DNA of 64,000 bases from Pseudaminobacter soli (ex Zhang et al. 2022) (GCF_014595955.1 NZ_JABVCF010000005.1:62001-126000); one strand, 5' to 3'. Shown: positions 18,272-26,923, counted from the stretch's first letter. The notes: generated from the sequence alone by a model not told the origin. Program-made: numbers and translations.

Positions 18272-19011
18272 GAAGGCGCGGCGGACAGTCCTTCAGGACT
18301 CGAAAGTTCCTCTCCGCCTCCAACTCGACAAGCTCGGGATCTGCACCTCTCCCCAAGCGGGGGAGGAAGTGTGCCCTGCGCCGCGCCCGGCGCTTTCTCG
18401 TCCCCCTCAGGGGGAGACGGGCCGATCCCGAGCTTGTCGAGGGGGAAGGGGAGAGGGGATACGCCCAAACTTGAATTTGTTGCGCTGGGATTGATGGAAC
18501 TCAGCTTTAGAAGCTCGCTCGCTCGAATCCTCGCCGAGACGGTGAAGTATGGCGTCGAGCTCGCAGCTACTTTCCTGAACTTGTCATTGCTGATCCTTGG
18601 AGCTTCCCCCGCGCGTTATCGGCAGGAAGAACATAGTCGTATTTGATGTGGCAAATGTAGCGGATGGTCTCGATTTCAGCTCCATGCATCAATAGCCGGC
18701 CGGAATAGTGAAAGCGCAACCAAAACGTTTGTCTTGGAAACGTCTCGCGCCTACTCCAATAGGTGCGGTGGTCGTCTGGTCGCAGGCGCGATTGCATTAA
18801 CCGTGCAATCACATTCTCGCCAAGTTTTCCGGCCTTCAATTAAGAACGAGCGCGAGGTGGGACAAAATGCGCTCGGCGAGAGGTTGTTAACCATAATCGG
18901 CCACACTTTGATCAGCCGGCGCTTTGCCGGTCGGACTTTTCGCAGCTGCGCTCCGCGGGCAACCGTCAAAGCTGCCGTCTGGAGTGCAGGCCGAAACACG
19001 TGGTGGCGTTC
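18272..19011. other. 740-base gap between ilvD and the DUF2778 gene
   Basis: Holds the inverted-repeat element at 18324-18441, then a less GC-rich stretch. A 90-codon minus-strand frame at 18567-18839 starts with TTG, lacks a clear ribosome site and resembles no family I know, so I do not call it. Near 18885-18900 the sequence GTTAACCATAA contains a TTAACCAT half-site of the CtrA type, upstream of the cell-wall gene at 19012; this is suggestive only. Confidence 0.4.
18324..18441. repeat. Intergenic inverted-repeat element
   Basis: An 18-base arm CTCGACAAGCTCGGGATC (18324-18341) is perfectly complementary to 18424-18441. The intervening 80 or so bases contain C-rich and G-rich blocks (CTCCCCCAAG.. 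/ ..CCCCCTCAGGGGGAG type). Arms of this kind recur as dispersed intergenic elements in Phyllobacteriaceae genomes. It is unlikely to be coding and may act as a transcription end for ilvD. Confidence 0.7.
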
Positions 19012-20532
19012 ATGAGTAAACGATTTCCCACGCGCCGAGGCGCAAGATCTTCGGGCGGCATGGCGAGGTTGGCCGGTCGGGTCGCCGTTCCGACCATTGC
19101 TGCGGGGTTGGCGCTTTGGGGCGTGGCCGTGACAGCCGATCTCGCCTTCAGATACGCGGCCGCCCCGCACGAGCCCGCCTTTTCTCTGCTCGCTTCGACT
19201 CCTGCCGCAGCCTTTCCAACGCGGGCGCTGCAAACGAGTTCCAACAAAGCTGCCGCATCGGACGTAACAGCCAACAAGGATGCGCGGCTCGCCTCGCTTG
19301 GCTCGGGCGAGGCCATGACGAGAACGATGTCGGCCGCGCGCCAGGATGAACCGCAGGCCCCGGTCACGGCAGCGAAGACGGCTCGTCTGCCGATGGACAG
19401 CAAGATAGCTGCCGCGGGAGCGGAACTCGAAGCGCGCTTTGATCAGGTGGTCCGGCAGGCGTCTCTGTCGTCCGAAAAGCTAGTTAGCATCTTTGCCGAA
19501 AAAGGCATGGCGGTTGCCGAGCAGTCTGCGCCCGCCAAGGCCTCCGGCGCAGGCAAGCCGTCCGTCAGCGGCAAGGGAGCCAAGGCGCTGCTGGCAAAGG
19601 CCAATGCTCCTGCCCCAGCGCGCTTCTCCGCGCATCCCCAAACAGCTTACCTGGGAACGATGCTGGCCTATGCCGAGCCCTCGGCGGCCGCCGAATCCGG
19701 CGCCTTGGCGGCGCTGTCGGACGCGATCGCGCCGGTTCCGGGCGGGCTGGCGCCCTACGGTGTGGGAACTGAGCTTCCCGGCGATGCGGCGCTCCTGCCC
19801 GACTACGAGACCACGCCCGACGAGACGCCGCTGCCGCTCGGCAAACCGAAGGCGAAGCCGGCCGAACAGGCCGAGCGCACACGCGATGAGGAGACAGAGA
19901 AACCCGCGCGCGAGCGTACGCGAAGCGCGGATGCGGACAAGCCTTCGCGCCAGCCCGCCAGCCCCGTGCTTCGCTCTGAGCGGCAGAGCGAGCCGGACCA
20001 ACCGATCATGCGTTCGGAGCGTCAGCTCGCCTTCGCGCGTCCTGACAATCCGGCCGAGAAGAACTCGGGCGGCGGGTTGCTGGACCGGATGTTCGGGAAC
20101 CGGCCGAAGGCAGGCAAGGGCGTGGCCGTCTACGATATCAGCGCGGCAAGGGTGTACATGCCCGACGGCACCGTGCTCGAGGCGCATTCCGGCATCGGTC
20201 ATATGGCCGACAATCCGAAATATGTGCATGTGAAGATGAACGGGCCGACGCCTCCCCACACCTACAACCTGCAGATGCGAGAAAAACGCTTCCACGGCGT
20301 CGAGGCGATCCGGATGCTGCCGGCCGATGGCCGCAACAAGCATGGCCGCGACGGTTTTCTTACCCACAGCTACCTGCTGCGGGGCGGGCGTGCCGAGTCG
20401 CATGGATGCGTCGCCTTCAAGGATTACAACAAGTTCCTCAACGCCTTCAAACAAGGCAAGGTGAAGCAACTGGTGGTCGTGCCCGGCGGCGGCAGGGCGG
20501 TGATGACGGCGAAGAACGGGCGCGACGCGTAG
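19012..20532 (+). CDS. DUF2778 (Tlde1-like L,D-transpeptidase fold) secreted or anchored protein
   Basis: A 506-residue protein. An arginine-rich N-terminus is followed by one membrane segment or uncleaved signal (VAVPTIAAGLALWGVAVTADLAF, about 29-50). A long low-complexity linker (about 60-350, Ala/Pro/Lys/Glu-rich) comes next. The C-terminal domain (about 355-500) has GHMADNPKYVHVKMNGPTPP, FHGVEAIRM and the catalytic-type SHGCVAFKDY (H464, C466). DUF2778 shares the cysteine active site of L,D-transpeptidases and the Tlde1 effector family, so it probably modifies peptidoglycan in the periplasm. No type VI secretion genes or immunity gene adjoin it, which favours a housekeeping cell-wall role. 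Confidence 0.85.
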   Translation: MSKRFPTRRGARSSGGMARLAGRVAVPTIAAGLALWGVAVTADLAFRYAAAPHEPAFSLLASTPAAAFPTRALQTSSNKAAASDVTANKDARLASLGSGEAMTRTMSAARQDEPQAPVTAAKTARLPMDSKIAAAGAELEARFDQVVRQASLSSEKLVSIFAEKGMAVAEQSAPAKASGAGKPSVSGKGAKALLAKANAPAPARFSAHPQTAYLGTMLAYAEPSAAAESGALAALSDAIAPVPGGLAPYGVGTELPGDAALLPDYETTPDETPLPLGKPKAKPAEQAERTRDEETEKPARERTRSADADKPSRQPASPVLRSERQSEPDQPIMRSERQLAFARPDNPAEKNSGGGLLDRMFGNRPKAGKGVAVYDISAARVYMPDGTVLEAHSGIGHMADNPKYVHVKMNGPTPPHTYNLQMREKRFHGVEAIRMLPADGRNKHGRDGFLTHSYLLRGGRAESHGCVAFKDYNKFLNAFKQGKVKQLVVVPGGGRAVMTAKNGRDA

Positions 20533-20632
20533 CGTCTTAGGAGCCCATTCGGTCCCTACCAGTTGCCGCGCCGCCTATGGCACGCCCGCGTTCCATGCTC
20601 TACCTTTTCAACGAATTCGAAGGAGGCAGTTC

Positions 20633-20947
20633 ATGGACGAACCTGGCGGATGGCGGCACATGGGCACGGCGCCGAAGGACGGCAGCCGCATCCTTGTGAC
20701 GGTAAGGTCGTCCGAGCAGGGTCCGGCTGAGGTCGACTTGGCCTACTGGGCGCGCGCCGACCAGTTCGGCATCGAAGGCTGGCGGGCGGTCGACTCCCAT
20801 CCGGGGCAGGTCATCGCCTATGCCGAACCCGAGCTGAAATGCTGGATGCCGCTGCCGAAGGCCGACGCCGGCGAAAGTGCGGCCGCGGAGATGCCGGCGC
20901 CATGGCAGGGAATCGACGCGGAAGAACTCTACGGATCGGGCATTTAG
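20633..20947 (+). CDS. Small soluble hypothetical protein with a WRHMGTAPKDG start
   Basis: A 104-residue protein opening GWRHMGTAPKDGSRILVTVR and continuing with DLAYWARADQFGIEGWRAVDS. This is the pattern of the small DUF551-like domain found in phage-related and chromosomal proteins ('W..M.TAPKDG..IL'). It has no signal peptide or membrane segment. GAAGGAGG lies 8 bases upstream of the ATG, so translation is well supported. Function unknown. It stands alone between the DUF2778 gene and the Fsr-like exporter. Confidence 0.75.
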   Translation: MDEPGGWRHMGTAPKDGSRILVTVRSSEQGPAEVDLAYWARADQFGIEGWRAVDSHPGQVIAYAEPELKCWMPLPKADAGESAAAEMPAPWQGIDAEELYGSGI

Positions 20948-21064
20948 CAGAACTATAGTCCCCGAACGCTGGCAGAATCAGGTTCTGCCCCAAGCAGCCG
21001 GGTGAACTGTCACAATCCCGTCTTGGCGGATCGGCAGTAGAGGGCTATCTGCTGCCAGGCCCCT

Positions 21065-21081
21065 GGCCGGCTTAGCCGGCC
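21065..21081. repeat. Short perfect hairpin upstream of the MFS gene
   Basis: GGCCGGC-TTA-GCCGGCC is a perfect 7-base stem with a 3-base loop, 34 bases before the MFS start codon. It could be the end of the preceding transcript or a leader structure; no T-run follows. Confidence 0.45.
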
Positions 21082-21114
21082 CAATCGGAATCAAGTTCCG
21101 GCTAGGACTTCGAC

Positions 21115-22332
21115 ATGACGGACGCTGCGGCGACGGCGGGACGCTCTCCTTCTGCCCAGAACACGGTCTATGCGATCATTCTGGCGGTGAGCTTCTGCCA
21201 TATGCTCAACGACATCATGCAGTCGTTGCTGGCGGCGATCTACCCGATGCTGAAGAGCGACTTCGGGCTCGATTTCTGGCAGATCGGTCTGCTGACGCTC
21301 GCCTTCCAGGTCACCGCTTCGCTGCTGCAGCCGCTGGTCGGCATCGTCACCGACAAGCGGCCGATGCCCTATTCGCTGACGGTCGGCATGGGCTCGTCGA
21401 TGATCGGCCTGATGCTGCTTGCGACCGCCCACACCTACTGGATGCTGGTCGTAGGCGCGTGCTTCATCGGCGTCGGTTCGTCGATCTTCCATCCAGAATC
21501 CTCGCGCGTGGCGCGTCTGGCTTCGGGCGGCCGATACGGTCTTGCGCAGTCGCTGTTCCAGGTGGGCGGCAATTTCGGCCAGTCGCTCGGGCCGCTGCTT
21601 GCTGCTTTCATCGTGGTCCCGCTGGGGCAGGGGAGCGTCGGGTGGTTCTCGGCCGCCGCGCTGCTCGGCATGGTGATCCTCTGGCAGGTCGGGAACTGGT
21701 ACAGCAACCTGCGCCGCAACGCGCCCAAGCGCTCCGCAGCGCCGATGTCGCTCAACCTGCCGCGCCAAAAAGTGGTGATCGCGCTGGTGGTGCTGGCCAT
21801 TCTCACCTTCAGCAAGAACATTTATACCGCAAGCATCGCCAGCTATTACACTTTCTATGTGATCGAGCGCTTCGATGTGTCCGTCCAGACGTCGCAGTAC
21901 CTGCTGTTCGTATTCCTTGGCGCGGCAGCGCTCGGCACCGTGGTCGGAGGACCCATCGGCGACCGCTTCGGCGCGAAATTCGTGATCTGGTTCTCGATCC
22001 TCGGCGTGCTGCCGTTCACGCTGATCATGCCCTACGCCAATCTGTTCTGGACGATCGTCCTGTCGGGCGTGATCGGGCTGGTGCTGGCCTCGGCCTTCCC
22101 CGCGATCGTGGTCTTCGCGCAGGAATTGGTGCCCGGCCGGGTCGGCATGGTCGCCGGCATCTTCTTCGGCTTCGCCTTCGGCATGGGCGGCATCGCCGCC
22201 GCGGTGCTGGGCGTCGTGGCCGACTCCAAGGGGATCGAGTATGTCTACTGGATCTGCTCGTTCCTGCCGCTGCTCGGGCTGCTCACCATCTTCTTGCCGA
22301 GCGCAAAGGAACTGCACGCAAGGGCAGGGTAG
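21115..22332 (+). CDS. MFS exporter of the fosmidomycin-resistance (Fsr) type
   Basis: A 405-residue, twelve-helix inner membrane transporter. Fsr-family signatures are seen: SFCHMLNDIMQSLLAAIYPMLKSDFGL in helix 1-2, LQPLVGIVTDKRPMPYSL, GVGSSIFHPESSRVARLASGGRYGLAQSLFQVGGNFGQSLGP, and in the second half a GDRFGAKF loop. E. coli Fsr exports fosmidomycin; chromosomal homologues have undefined native substrates. It is monocistronic and is followed by an intergenic inverted-repeat element. Confidence 0.9.
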   Translation: MTDAAATAGRSPSAQNTVYAIILAVSFCHMLNDIMQSLLAAIYPMLKSDFGLDFWQIGLLTLAFQVTASLLQPLVGIVTDKRPMPYSLTVGMGSSMIGLMLLATAHTYWMLVVGACFIGVGSSIFHPESSRVARLASGGRYGLAQSLFQVGGNFGQSLGPLLAAFIVVPLGQGSVGWFSAAALLGMVILWQVGNWYSNLRRNAPKRSAAPMSLNLPRQKVVIALVVLAILTFSKNIYTASIASYYTFYVIERFDVSVQTSQYLLFVFLGAAALGTVVGGPIGDRFGAKFVIWFSILGVLPFTLIMPYANLFWTIVLSGVIGLVLASAFPAIVVFAQELVPGRVGMVAGIFFGFAFGMGGIAAAVLGVVADSKGIEYVYWICSFLPLLGLLTIFLPSAKELHARAG

Positions 22333-22356
22333 GGCGACGTCGCGTGCTCGCCTTGT

Positions 22357-22493
22357 ACCCCCACCACTAACCCTCCCAAGGGGGAAAGGGGACCGGTTCC
22401 CGCCGCCCTTGCAGCCAATCATCGAATATCGGCGCGGGACAGCCGCGCCGCCAAGTTCCCTCCCCCTTGTGGGGAGGGGTTAGGGGTGGGGGT
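22357..22493. repeat. Intergenic C-rich/G-rich inverted-repeat element
   Basis: The left part (22357-22390) begins ACCCCCACCACTAACCCTCC, and the right part (22458-22493) is its near-complement, ending GGGGTTAGGGGTGGGGGT. The two arms enclose about 65 bases. This is the type of mobile or repeated intergenic palindrome common in Mesorhizobium relatives. It lies between convergent genes and could end both transcripts. Confidence 0.7.
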
Positions 22494-22591
22494 GCTTACA
22501 TCCATATGAGATAGTCAATGCACTCGCCTCTGAGAGCGGGTGAGGGGGCAGATGGTCCTCACACCATTGGTGAAGGGCCGTGCCGCCCGCT

Positions 22592-23776
22592 TCAGATCGT
22601 CTTGCTGATGAAGTCGAAGAATCGCAGCGTCTGCTGGTCGAGTGCATCATCGGCCGGCAGGTCCTGCGAGGAAAAGCGGACGATGACAACCTCCCGAGAG
22701 GGATCGACGTAGAGCCACTGGCCGTGGATGCCGATGGCCATGAAGGCGCCGTTGTCGAGGCCCGACTGGTACCACTTGTTGCGGTAGCTGCCGTCCTTCA
22801 GCAGGGTGTGGAAGTCACCCGCCTTCCAGGCGGCCTTGTCTCCGCCACGGAGCGTGTCGCGGACCCAGCGTTCCGACACGATGGCGCGGCTGCCTGCCAT
22901 GCCGCCATTGCGCATCATCTCGCCGATGCGGGCAAGATCGCGCGCGGTCATCGAAACGCCGCCGGCAGCGCGCGCAACGCCTTCCCGATCGACCGTCACG
23001 TTGCAGCGGCCATGTCCGCGCAGGGGCGTCCAGAGCTTTTCCCGGAAGAGATCGGCATAGCGCTGGCCTGAGGCGCGCTCGACGATGATGCCCAGCAGGT
23101 CGGACAGCGGCGAGTAGTAGCGGAAGGGCCCGCCATGTGGTCCTTCGCCCCTCGGCAGCGACAGGATGACCTCGCGAAGACTCTCCTGCCCTTCTTCGGG
23201 CCGGATCGGGTTCCACAGCATCGCGCGGCGATAGCGGGCGAAGTCGCTGTCTGGATCGAGGTAGGCCTCGACGAAATCGAGGCTGAACCGCATGTCGAGA
23301 ACCTGCTGGACCGTGGCGTCGGCATAGGCCGTGCCTGCCGCCTCGGGGATGTAGCGGGTCACGAGTTGTTCGGGGTCAAGCAGCCCCTCGTCCTGCAGCA
23401 CGCCCGCAAGAATCGCGGTGAGTGACTTGCTGATCGAGAAGATGATGTGAGGGGCCGCCGGATCCGCGGTCGGTGCCACATATTCCCCGACGAACTGCCC
23501 GGACTTCATCAAGAGCAATATGTCCGTATTCGAGCGGTTCAGGAATTCCGCCACGCTCTCCTGCCCGACGCCGACATTGACCGAGCGGCCGAGCAGCGGC
23601 TTCAGATCCTCGATCGTCTCCTCTTCGATCGTGATGCCGGTCGACATATCGGCCGACGGCACCATTTCGGAGACGTTCTGGAAGGACCAGGAGGAGTAGG
23701 GGCGCGTGCGCCAGTTGCCCAGCGTCACCTCGCTGCGGTCGAAGGCGTAGCGGTTCTTGAAAGCTGATTGGATCAA
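22592..23776 (-). CDS. Serine hydrolase, class C beta-lactamase fold (NylB-like), second of a tandem pair
   Basis: A 394-residue serine hydrolase. The SxxK catalytic motif is S114-I-S-K117 and the YxS motif is Y220-Y-S222, the arrangement of class C beta-lactamases and of 6-aminohexanoate-dimer hydrolase (NylB). No signal peptide is seen, so it is probably cytosolic and acts on amides taken up from outside rather than as a beta-lactamase. The start is TTG at 23776. It lies 24 bases after the stop of its paralogue and in the same reading frame. Both genes follow a polyamine-type ABC transporter on the same strand, which suggests hydrolysis of imported acylated amines or short oligo-amides. Confidence 0.87.
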   Translation of the reverse strand: MIQSAFKNRYAFDRSEVTLGNWRTRPYSSWSFQNVSEMVPSADMSTGITIEEETIEDLKPLLGRSVNVGVGQESVAEFLNRSNTDILLLMKSGQFVGEYVAPTADPAAPHIIFSISKSLTAILAGVLQDEGLLDPEQLVTRYIPEAAGTAYADATVQQVLDMRFSLDFVEAYLDPDSDFARYRRAMLWNPIRPEEGQESLREVILSLPRGEGPHGGPFRYYSPLSDLLGIIVERASGQRYADLFREKLWTPLRGHGRCNVTVDREGVARAAGGVSMTARDLARIGEMMRNGGMAGSRAIVSERWVRDTLRGGDKAAWKAGDFHTLLKDGSYRNKWYQSGLDNGAFMAIGIHGQWLYVDPSREVVIVRFSSQDLPADDALDQQTLRFFDFISKTI

Positions 23777-23800
23777 TTCGGTATGCTCGTCGTGACTGGT

Positions 23801-25000
23801 TCAGGCGCCGCCAAACTCCGCCGCGATGGCGTGGATGGCGACCAGCGTGGCCTTCGAGAAGGCGATGTTGGAAAAATCCGGATAGGACGAGAGTTTCACC
23901 ACCACCATATTGTGGTCGAAGCTGATGTAGATCAGCTGGCCGAACACACCGCGTGCCATCAGCGTGCGCGAGCGCTGGTCCTCGATCCAGAACTGGTTTT
24001 TGTAGGATCCCTGCGGGAAGCTAGGGTTATAGACCTGGTCGTACTTTCCGTTGCGGGTGGCCTCGATCCAGGCGGCGGGAACAATGCCGCGGCCGCCGTC
24101 AAGGATCAACTGGCCGAAGCGGCCATAGTCCCGCAGCGTCGCATTGAATCCGCCGTCCGCCACCGACGTACCGGCGGTGTCGACGGTAAAGCAGGCGCTC
24201 TCCTCCGCTCCGATCTTCTGCCAGAGCTCTTCGGAGACGATTTCGGAAAGGCGCTTGCCGGTGACGCGCTCGATCACGAAGCCGAGCACGTCCGTCTCGA
24301 TCGAGCGATACACGAAGCTCTCGCCGTGCGGGCGCACCTTGTCGCGCAATCCGAGGATCACTTCCCACATGTTCGCCGGCCAGCGGTAATCCGGATCGCT
24401 GCTCTCAGGCGGCGGCTTCCAGCCGCACGCAACGTCGACTTTGCCGATATCGGATTGGGGGTTCTCGTAGGTCTCGTCGAAACGGACCCCGGTGGTCATG
24501 TCGAGCACCTGCTGAAGGGTCGCCCCCTGCCAGCCTGTGGCCTCGAGTTCGGGCAGGTAGTCGGTGACCGGCGCAGTAGGGTCGACCACGCCGCGGCCGG
24601 CCAGGATGCCGAATGTGGTGCCGACGATCGATTTTGCAACGGATTGCGACAGATGCAGCGTCCGCTCGGTCATCCCGTTGAAGTAACGCCCGAAGACGAG
24701 TTCGCCGTTCTTAAGGACCAGGAAGCCATCGGTATAGGTGTCGTCGAGATGCTGGGCGAGGGTGGTCCGGCCCGCCTCGGTATCGAACTCCAGGCCCTCG
24801 AGGTCGCGCTCGGCGCGCTTGAAATGCTGGCGGTGACCGTGGCCACGCCACACCTCCACGGTCGGCACGATCTCGCGGATATGCTGGAAGGCCCAGCGGT
24901 TCCAGGGGGCTCTATCCCAGTCCTGCCGCGGCACGATGAGCTTTGGCGGCGACCCCTGCATGATCGGCGGTCGCGGTTCGGAATTGCGATAGGGTGTCAT
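23801..25000 (-). CDS. Serine hydrolase, class C beta-lactamase fold (NylB-like), first of a tandem pair
   Basis: A 399-residue paralogue of the downstream gene. S120-V-A-K123 supplies the nucleophile and general base, and Y231-R-S233 the YxS/N motif. Shared landmarks are the PW/PY..W.FQ(N/H)(V/I).E(M/I)VP segment near the N-terminus, the LQQVLDM(T/R) block, and an SYKNQFW region near the C-terminus. No signal peptide is apparent, so a cytosolic amidase or esterase is likely, with the closest well-known relative being 6-aminohexanoate-dimer hydrolase. It follows the solute-binding protein gene after 51 bases that contain a strong hairpin. Confidence 0.88.
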   Translation of the reverse strand: MTPYRNSEPRPPIMQGSPPKLIVPRQDWDRAPWNRWAFQHIREIVPTVEVWRGHGHRQHFKRAERDLEGLEFDTEAGRTTLAQHLDDTYTDGFLVLKNGELVFGRYFNGMTERTLHLSQSVAKSIVGTTFGILAGRGVVDPTAPVTDYLPELEATGWQGATLQQVLDMTTGVRFDETYENPQSDIGKVDVACGWKPPPESSDPDYRWPANMWEVILGLRDKVRPHGESFVYRSIETDVLGFVIERVTGKRLSEIVSEELWQKIGAEESACFTVDTAGTSVADGGFNATLRDYGRFGQLILDGGRGIVPAAWIEATRNGKYDQVYNPSFPQGSYKNQFWIEDQRSRTLMARGVFGQLIYISFDHNMVVVKLSSYPDFSNIAFSKATLVAIHAIAAEFGGA

Positions 25001-25016
25001 CGAAGCCTGCCATAAG

Positions 25017-25039
25017 GGCCGGCGGCAATGCCGCCGGCC
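25017..25039 (-). repeat. Perfect 10-bp hairpin between the binding-protein gene and the hydrolase genes
   Basis: GGCCGGCGGC (25017-25026) and GCCGCCGGCC (25030-25039) are complementary across a 3-base loop. On the minus strand it lies directly after the solute-binding protein stop and is not followed by a T-run. Such hairpins usually protect the upstream message and make the binding protein more abundant than the rest of the operon. Confidence 0.7.
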
Positions 25040-25051
25040 GCTATCGTCTTG

Positions 25052-26086
25052 TTACTTCTGTACGTCGGTCCAGATTCGCGAGTAGAGGCTGAGGACCTCC
25101 GGCGAACAGGATTCGAGGAACTCGCCGGCCTTCTCGAACTCGGCGGGGATGACGAGTTCCGGCGCTGTCTTCATCTCCTCCGGCATAAAGTTCTCCGAAC
25201 CTTTGATGCCGTTGGCGTATTTGGCGAAAGCGGAGAGCATCGCCGCATTCTCCGGATCCATGATGAAGTTCATGAACAACTTGGCGTTTTCGACGTTCTT
25301 GGCATCCTTGAGGATTGCCACGCTGTCCATGAAGAGCGGATAGCCTTCCTTGGGGTAGCCGATCTTGATGTCCGGATTGGCCAGGCGCGAACGCATGATG
25401 GCGCCGTTCCAGTAGTAGACCCCGGAATAATCGCCGGCGGGAAGCTTCTCGGTGACGCTGTAGTCCATCGCCAGCCATTTCGTCTTGGCCTCGACGAGCT
25501 TGTCTCGCACCTTCTTCAGGAGCTCCTTGTCGTCCGTGCACCAGTTGCCGCCGAAGTATTTGATGGTGGCAAAGAGGACGTCGTTCATCTCCGGAGCGAC
25601 GTTGATCTTGCCGACAAGCTCGGCCGGCGGATCGAGGAAGAGAGCCGACGTGTTGATGTCGCCGCTATAGACCTTCGAATTGACGGCAGTCCCGGTGTAT
25701 CCCCACTGCCATGGAACGGTGTAGTGGCGGCCCGGATCCCACGGCACGTCGACCCAGCGCGGATCCACGTTCTTGAAGTTCTCCATCTGGTCGGGACGCG
25801 CCTCCAGAAGCAGATCCTCCTTGACCCAGATCGGCACGTAATTGGCGGAAGGAACGACGATGTCGAAGCCATGGCCGCCGGCGCGCACCTTGGCGAGCGC
25901 GGTGTCGTTGGAGTCGTAGTCCGTTATCGTGACCTTGACGTTGTGGGTCTGCTCGAACTTCTTGATCATCTCGGGGCTGGTGTAGTCGCCCCAGTTGTAG
26001 ATGTTGAGCTCGCCATCCGCGTGCGCCGCGCCGGCGAAGGCGACTAGCGCCAGTGCTGCCGTGGCAGCCTTCAGTTTCCCTCTCAT
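25052..26086 (-). CDS. Polyamine-type ABC transporter substrate-binding protein (PotD/PotF-like)
   Basis: A 344-residue periplasmic protein with a cleavable signal (residues 1-23, ending AHA). The mature part starts ELNIYNWGDYTSPEMIKKFEQ, the hallmark of the PotD/PotF spermidine/putrescine-binding family. FDIVVPSANYVPIWVKEDLL and the WQWGYTG segment follow, with aromatic and acidic residues suited to binding amines. AAAGGAG lies 7 bases before the ATG. It follows the two permease genes and precedes the serine hydrolases, so the ligand is probably a polyamine or an acylated derivative; the exact ligand cannot be read from sequence. Confidence 0.93.
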   Translation of the reverse strand: MRGKLKAATAALALVAFAGAAHADGELNIYNWGDYTSPEMIKKFEQTHNVKVTITDYDSNDTALAKVRAGGHGFDIVVPSANYVPIWVKEDLLLEARPDQMENFKNVDPRWVDVPWDPGRHYTVPWQWGYTGTAVNSKVYSGDINTSALFLDPPAELVGKINVAPEMNDVLFATIKYFGGNWCTDDKELLKKVRDKLVEAKTKWLAMDYSVTEKLPAGDYSGVYYWNGAIMRSRLANPDIKIGYPKEGYPLFMDSVAILKDAKNVENAKLFMNFIMDPENAAMLSAFAKYANGIKGSENFMPEEMKTAPELVIPAEFEKAGEFLESCSPEVLSLYSRIWTDVQK

Positions 26087-26116
26087 GGTGTTCTCCTTTG
26101 GTTTGCTAGCCGAAGG

Positions 26117-26923
26117 CTATGCCTTGCGGCGGTTTATGAAGAAGAAGGCGGTAACGAGGACGACGGAAAAGAGCAGGAACACCGTCGCTATGGCATTGAC
26201 CTCCGGGCTCGTGGCGCGTCGAAGTTGGCCAAGCATATAGGTCGGTAGAGTGTCCTGCCCGCCCGACTTCACGAATTCGGTGATGACCACGTCGTCCAGG
26301 GAGATGACGAAAGCGAGCATGAAGCCAGCGATTATGCCTGGCCGCAGCAGCGGCAGCGTCACGTGACGGAAAGCCTTCCACGGCGTTGCATAGAGATCGG
26401 CCGCTGCACGCTCCAGAGTGAGGTCCATGCTCTCCAGCCGCGCGCGGATCGGGAGATAGGCGAACGGGATGCAGAAGGCCGCGTGCGCGGCGATTAGATA
26501 GCCCAGGCCGGAATAGCCGGTCCAAACCTTGATCCTCGAGAAGACGATGAGTAGGGCGACGGCCGTCACGATCTCAGGGACCATCAGCGGCTGGTTGATG
26601 AAGGCGTATTTGAAGGTGAGGCCCGGATAGGGCTTCGTTCGTGTGGTGGCGATGGCAGCCATCGTAGCCGCCACAGTCGCGATGAGTGCGGCGCACACGG
26701 CAATCAAGGCCGATCGCATAGCCGCTTCCTGCACGCGCTCGTTGCTGGCGGCCGAGTAGAACCAGCGAAGCGACACGCCCTCCCAGATCGCCATCGAGCT
26801 GCCTGCATTGAAGGCGTAGACGACGAGTGCTGCGATCGGCAGGTAGAGCATGAAAAAGGTCAGGAGCGCGACGAAAGTGAAGCCCGGCTGACTGCGCAGA
26901 TCGAAGCTGCGGCGCTTAGACAT
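26117..26923 (-). CDS. Polyamine-type ABC transporter permease (PotC/PotI-like)
   Basis: A 268-residue inner membrane permease with about six helices. It carries the binding-protein-dependent EAA loop ERAAADLYATPWKAFRHVTLPLLRPGIIAG at about residues 172-201, which contacts the ATPase. The SLDDVVITEFV segment just after it is characteristic of PotC/PotI. It overlaps the upstream permease gene by 8 bases and is therefore coupled to it. Together with its partner it forms the channel for the PotD/PotF-like binding protein. Confidence 0.92.
   Translation of the reverse strand: MSKRRSFDLRSQPGFTFVALLTFFMLYLPIAALVVYAFNAGSSMAIWEGVSLRWFYSAASNERVQEAAMRSALIAVCAALIATVAATMAAIATTRTKPYPGLTFKYAFINQPLMVPEIVTAVALLIVFSRIKVWTGYSGLGYLIAAHAAFCIPFAYLPIRARLESMDLTLERAAADLYATPWKAFRHVTLPLLRPGIIAGFMLAFVISLDDVVITEFVKSGGQDTLPTYMLGQLRRATSPEVNAIATVFLLFSVVLVTAFFFINRRKA

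Noticed and set aside
18567-18839. A 90-codon minus-strand frame with lower GC upstream of the DUF2778 gene
   Set aside because: It has a TTG start with no clear ribosome site and no recognisable family. Not strong enough to call, though a decayed gene cannot be excluded.
22592-25000. Interpretation of the tandem SxxK hydrolases as antibiotic beta-lactamases
   Set aside because: No signal peptide, motifs closer to NylB-like amidases, and co-direction with a polyamine-type transporter argue for amide catabolism rather than resistance.
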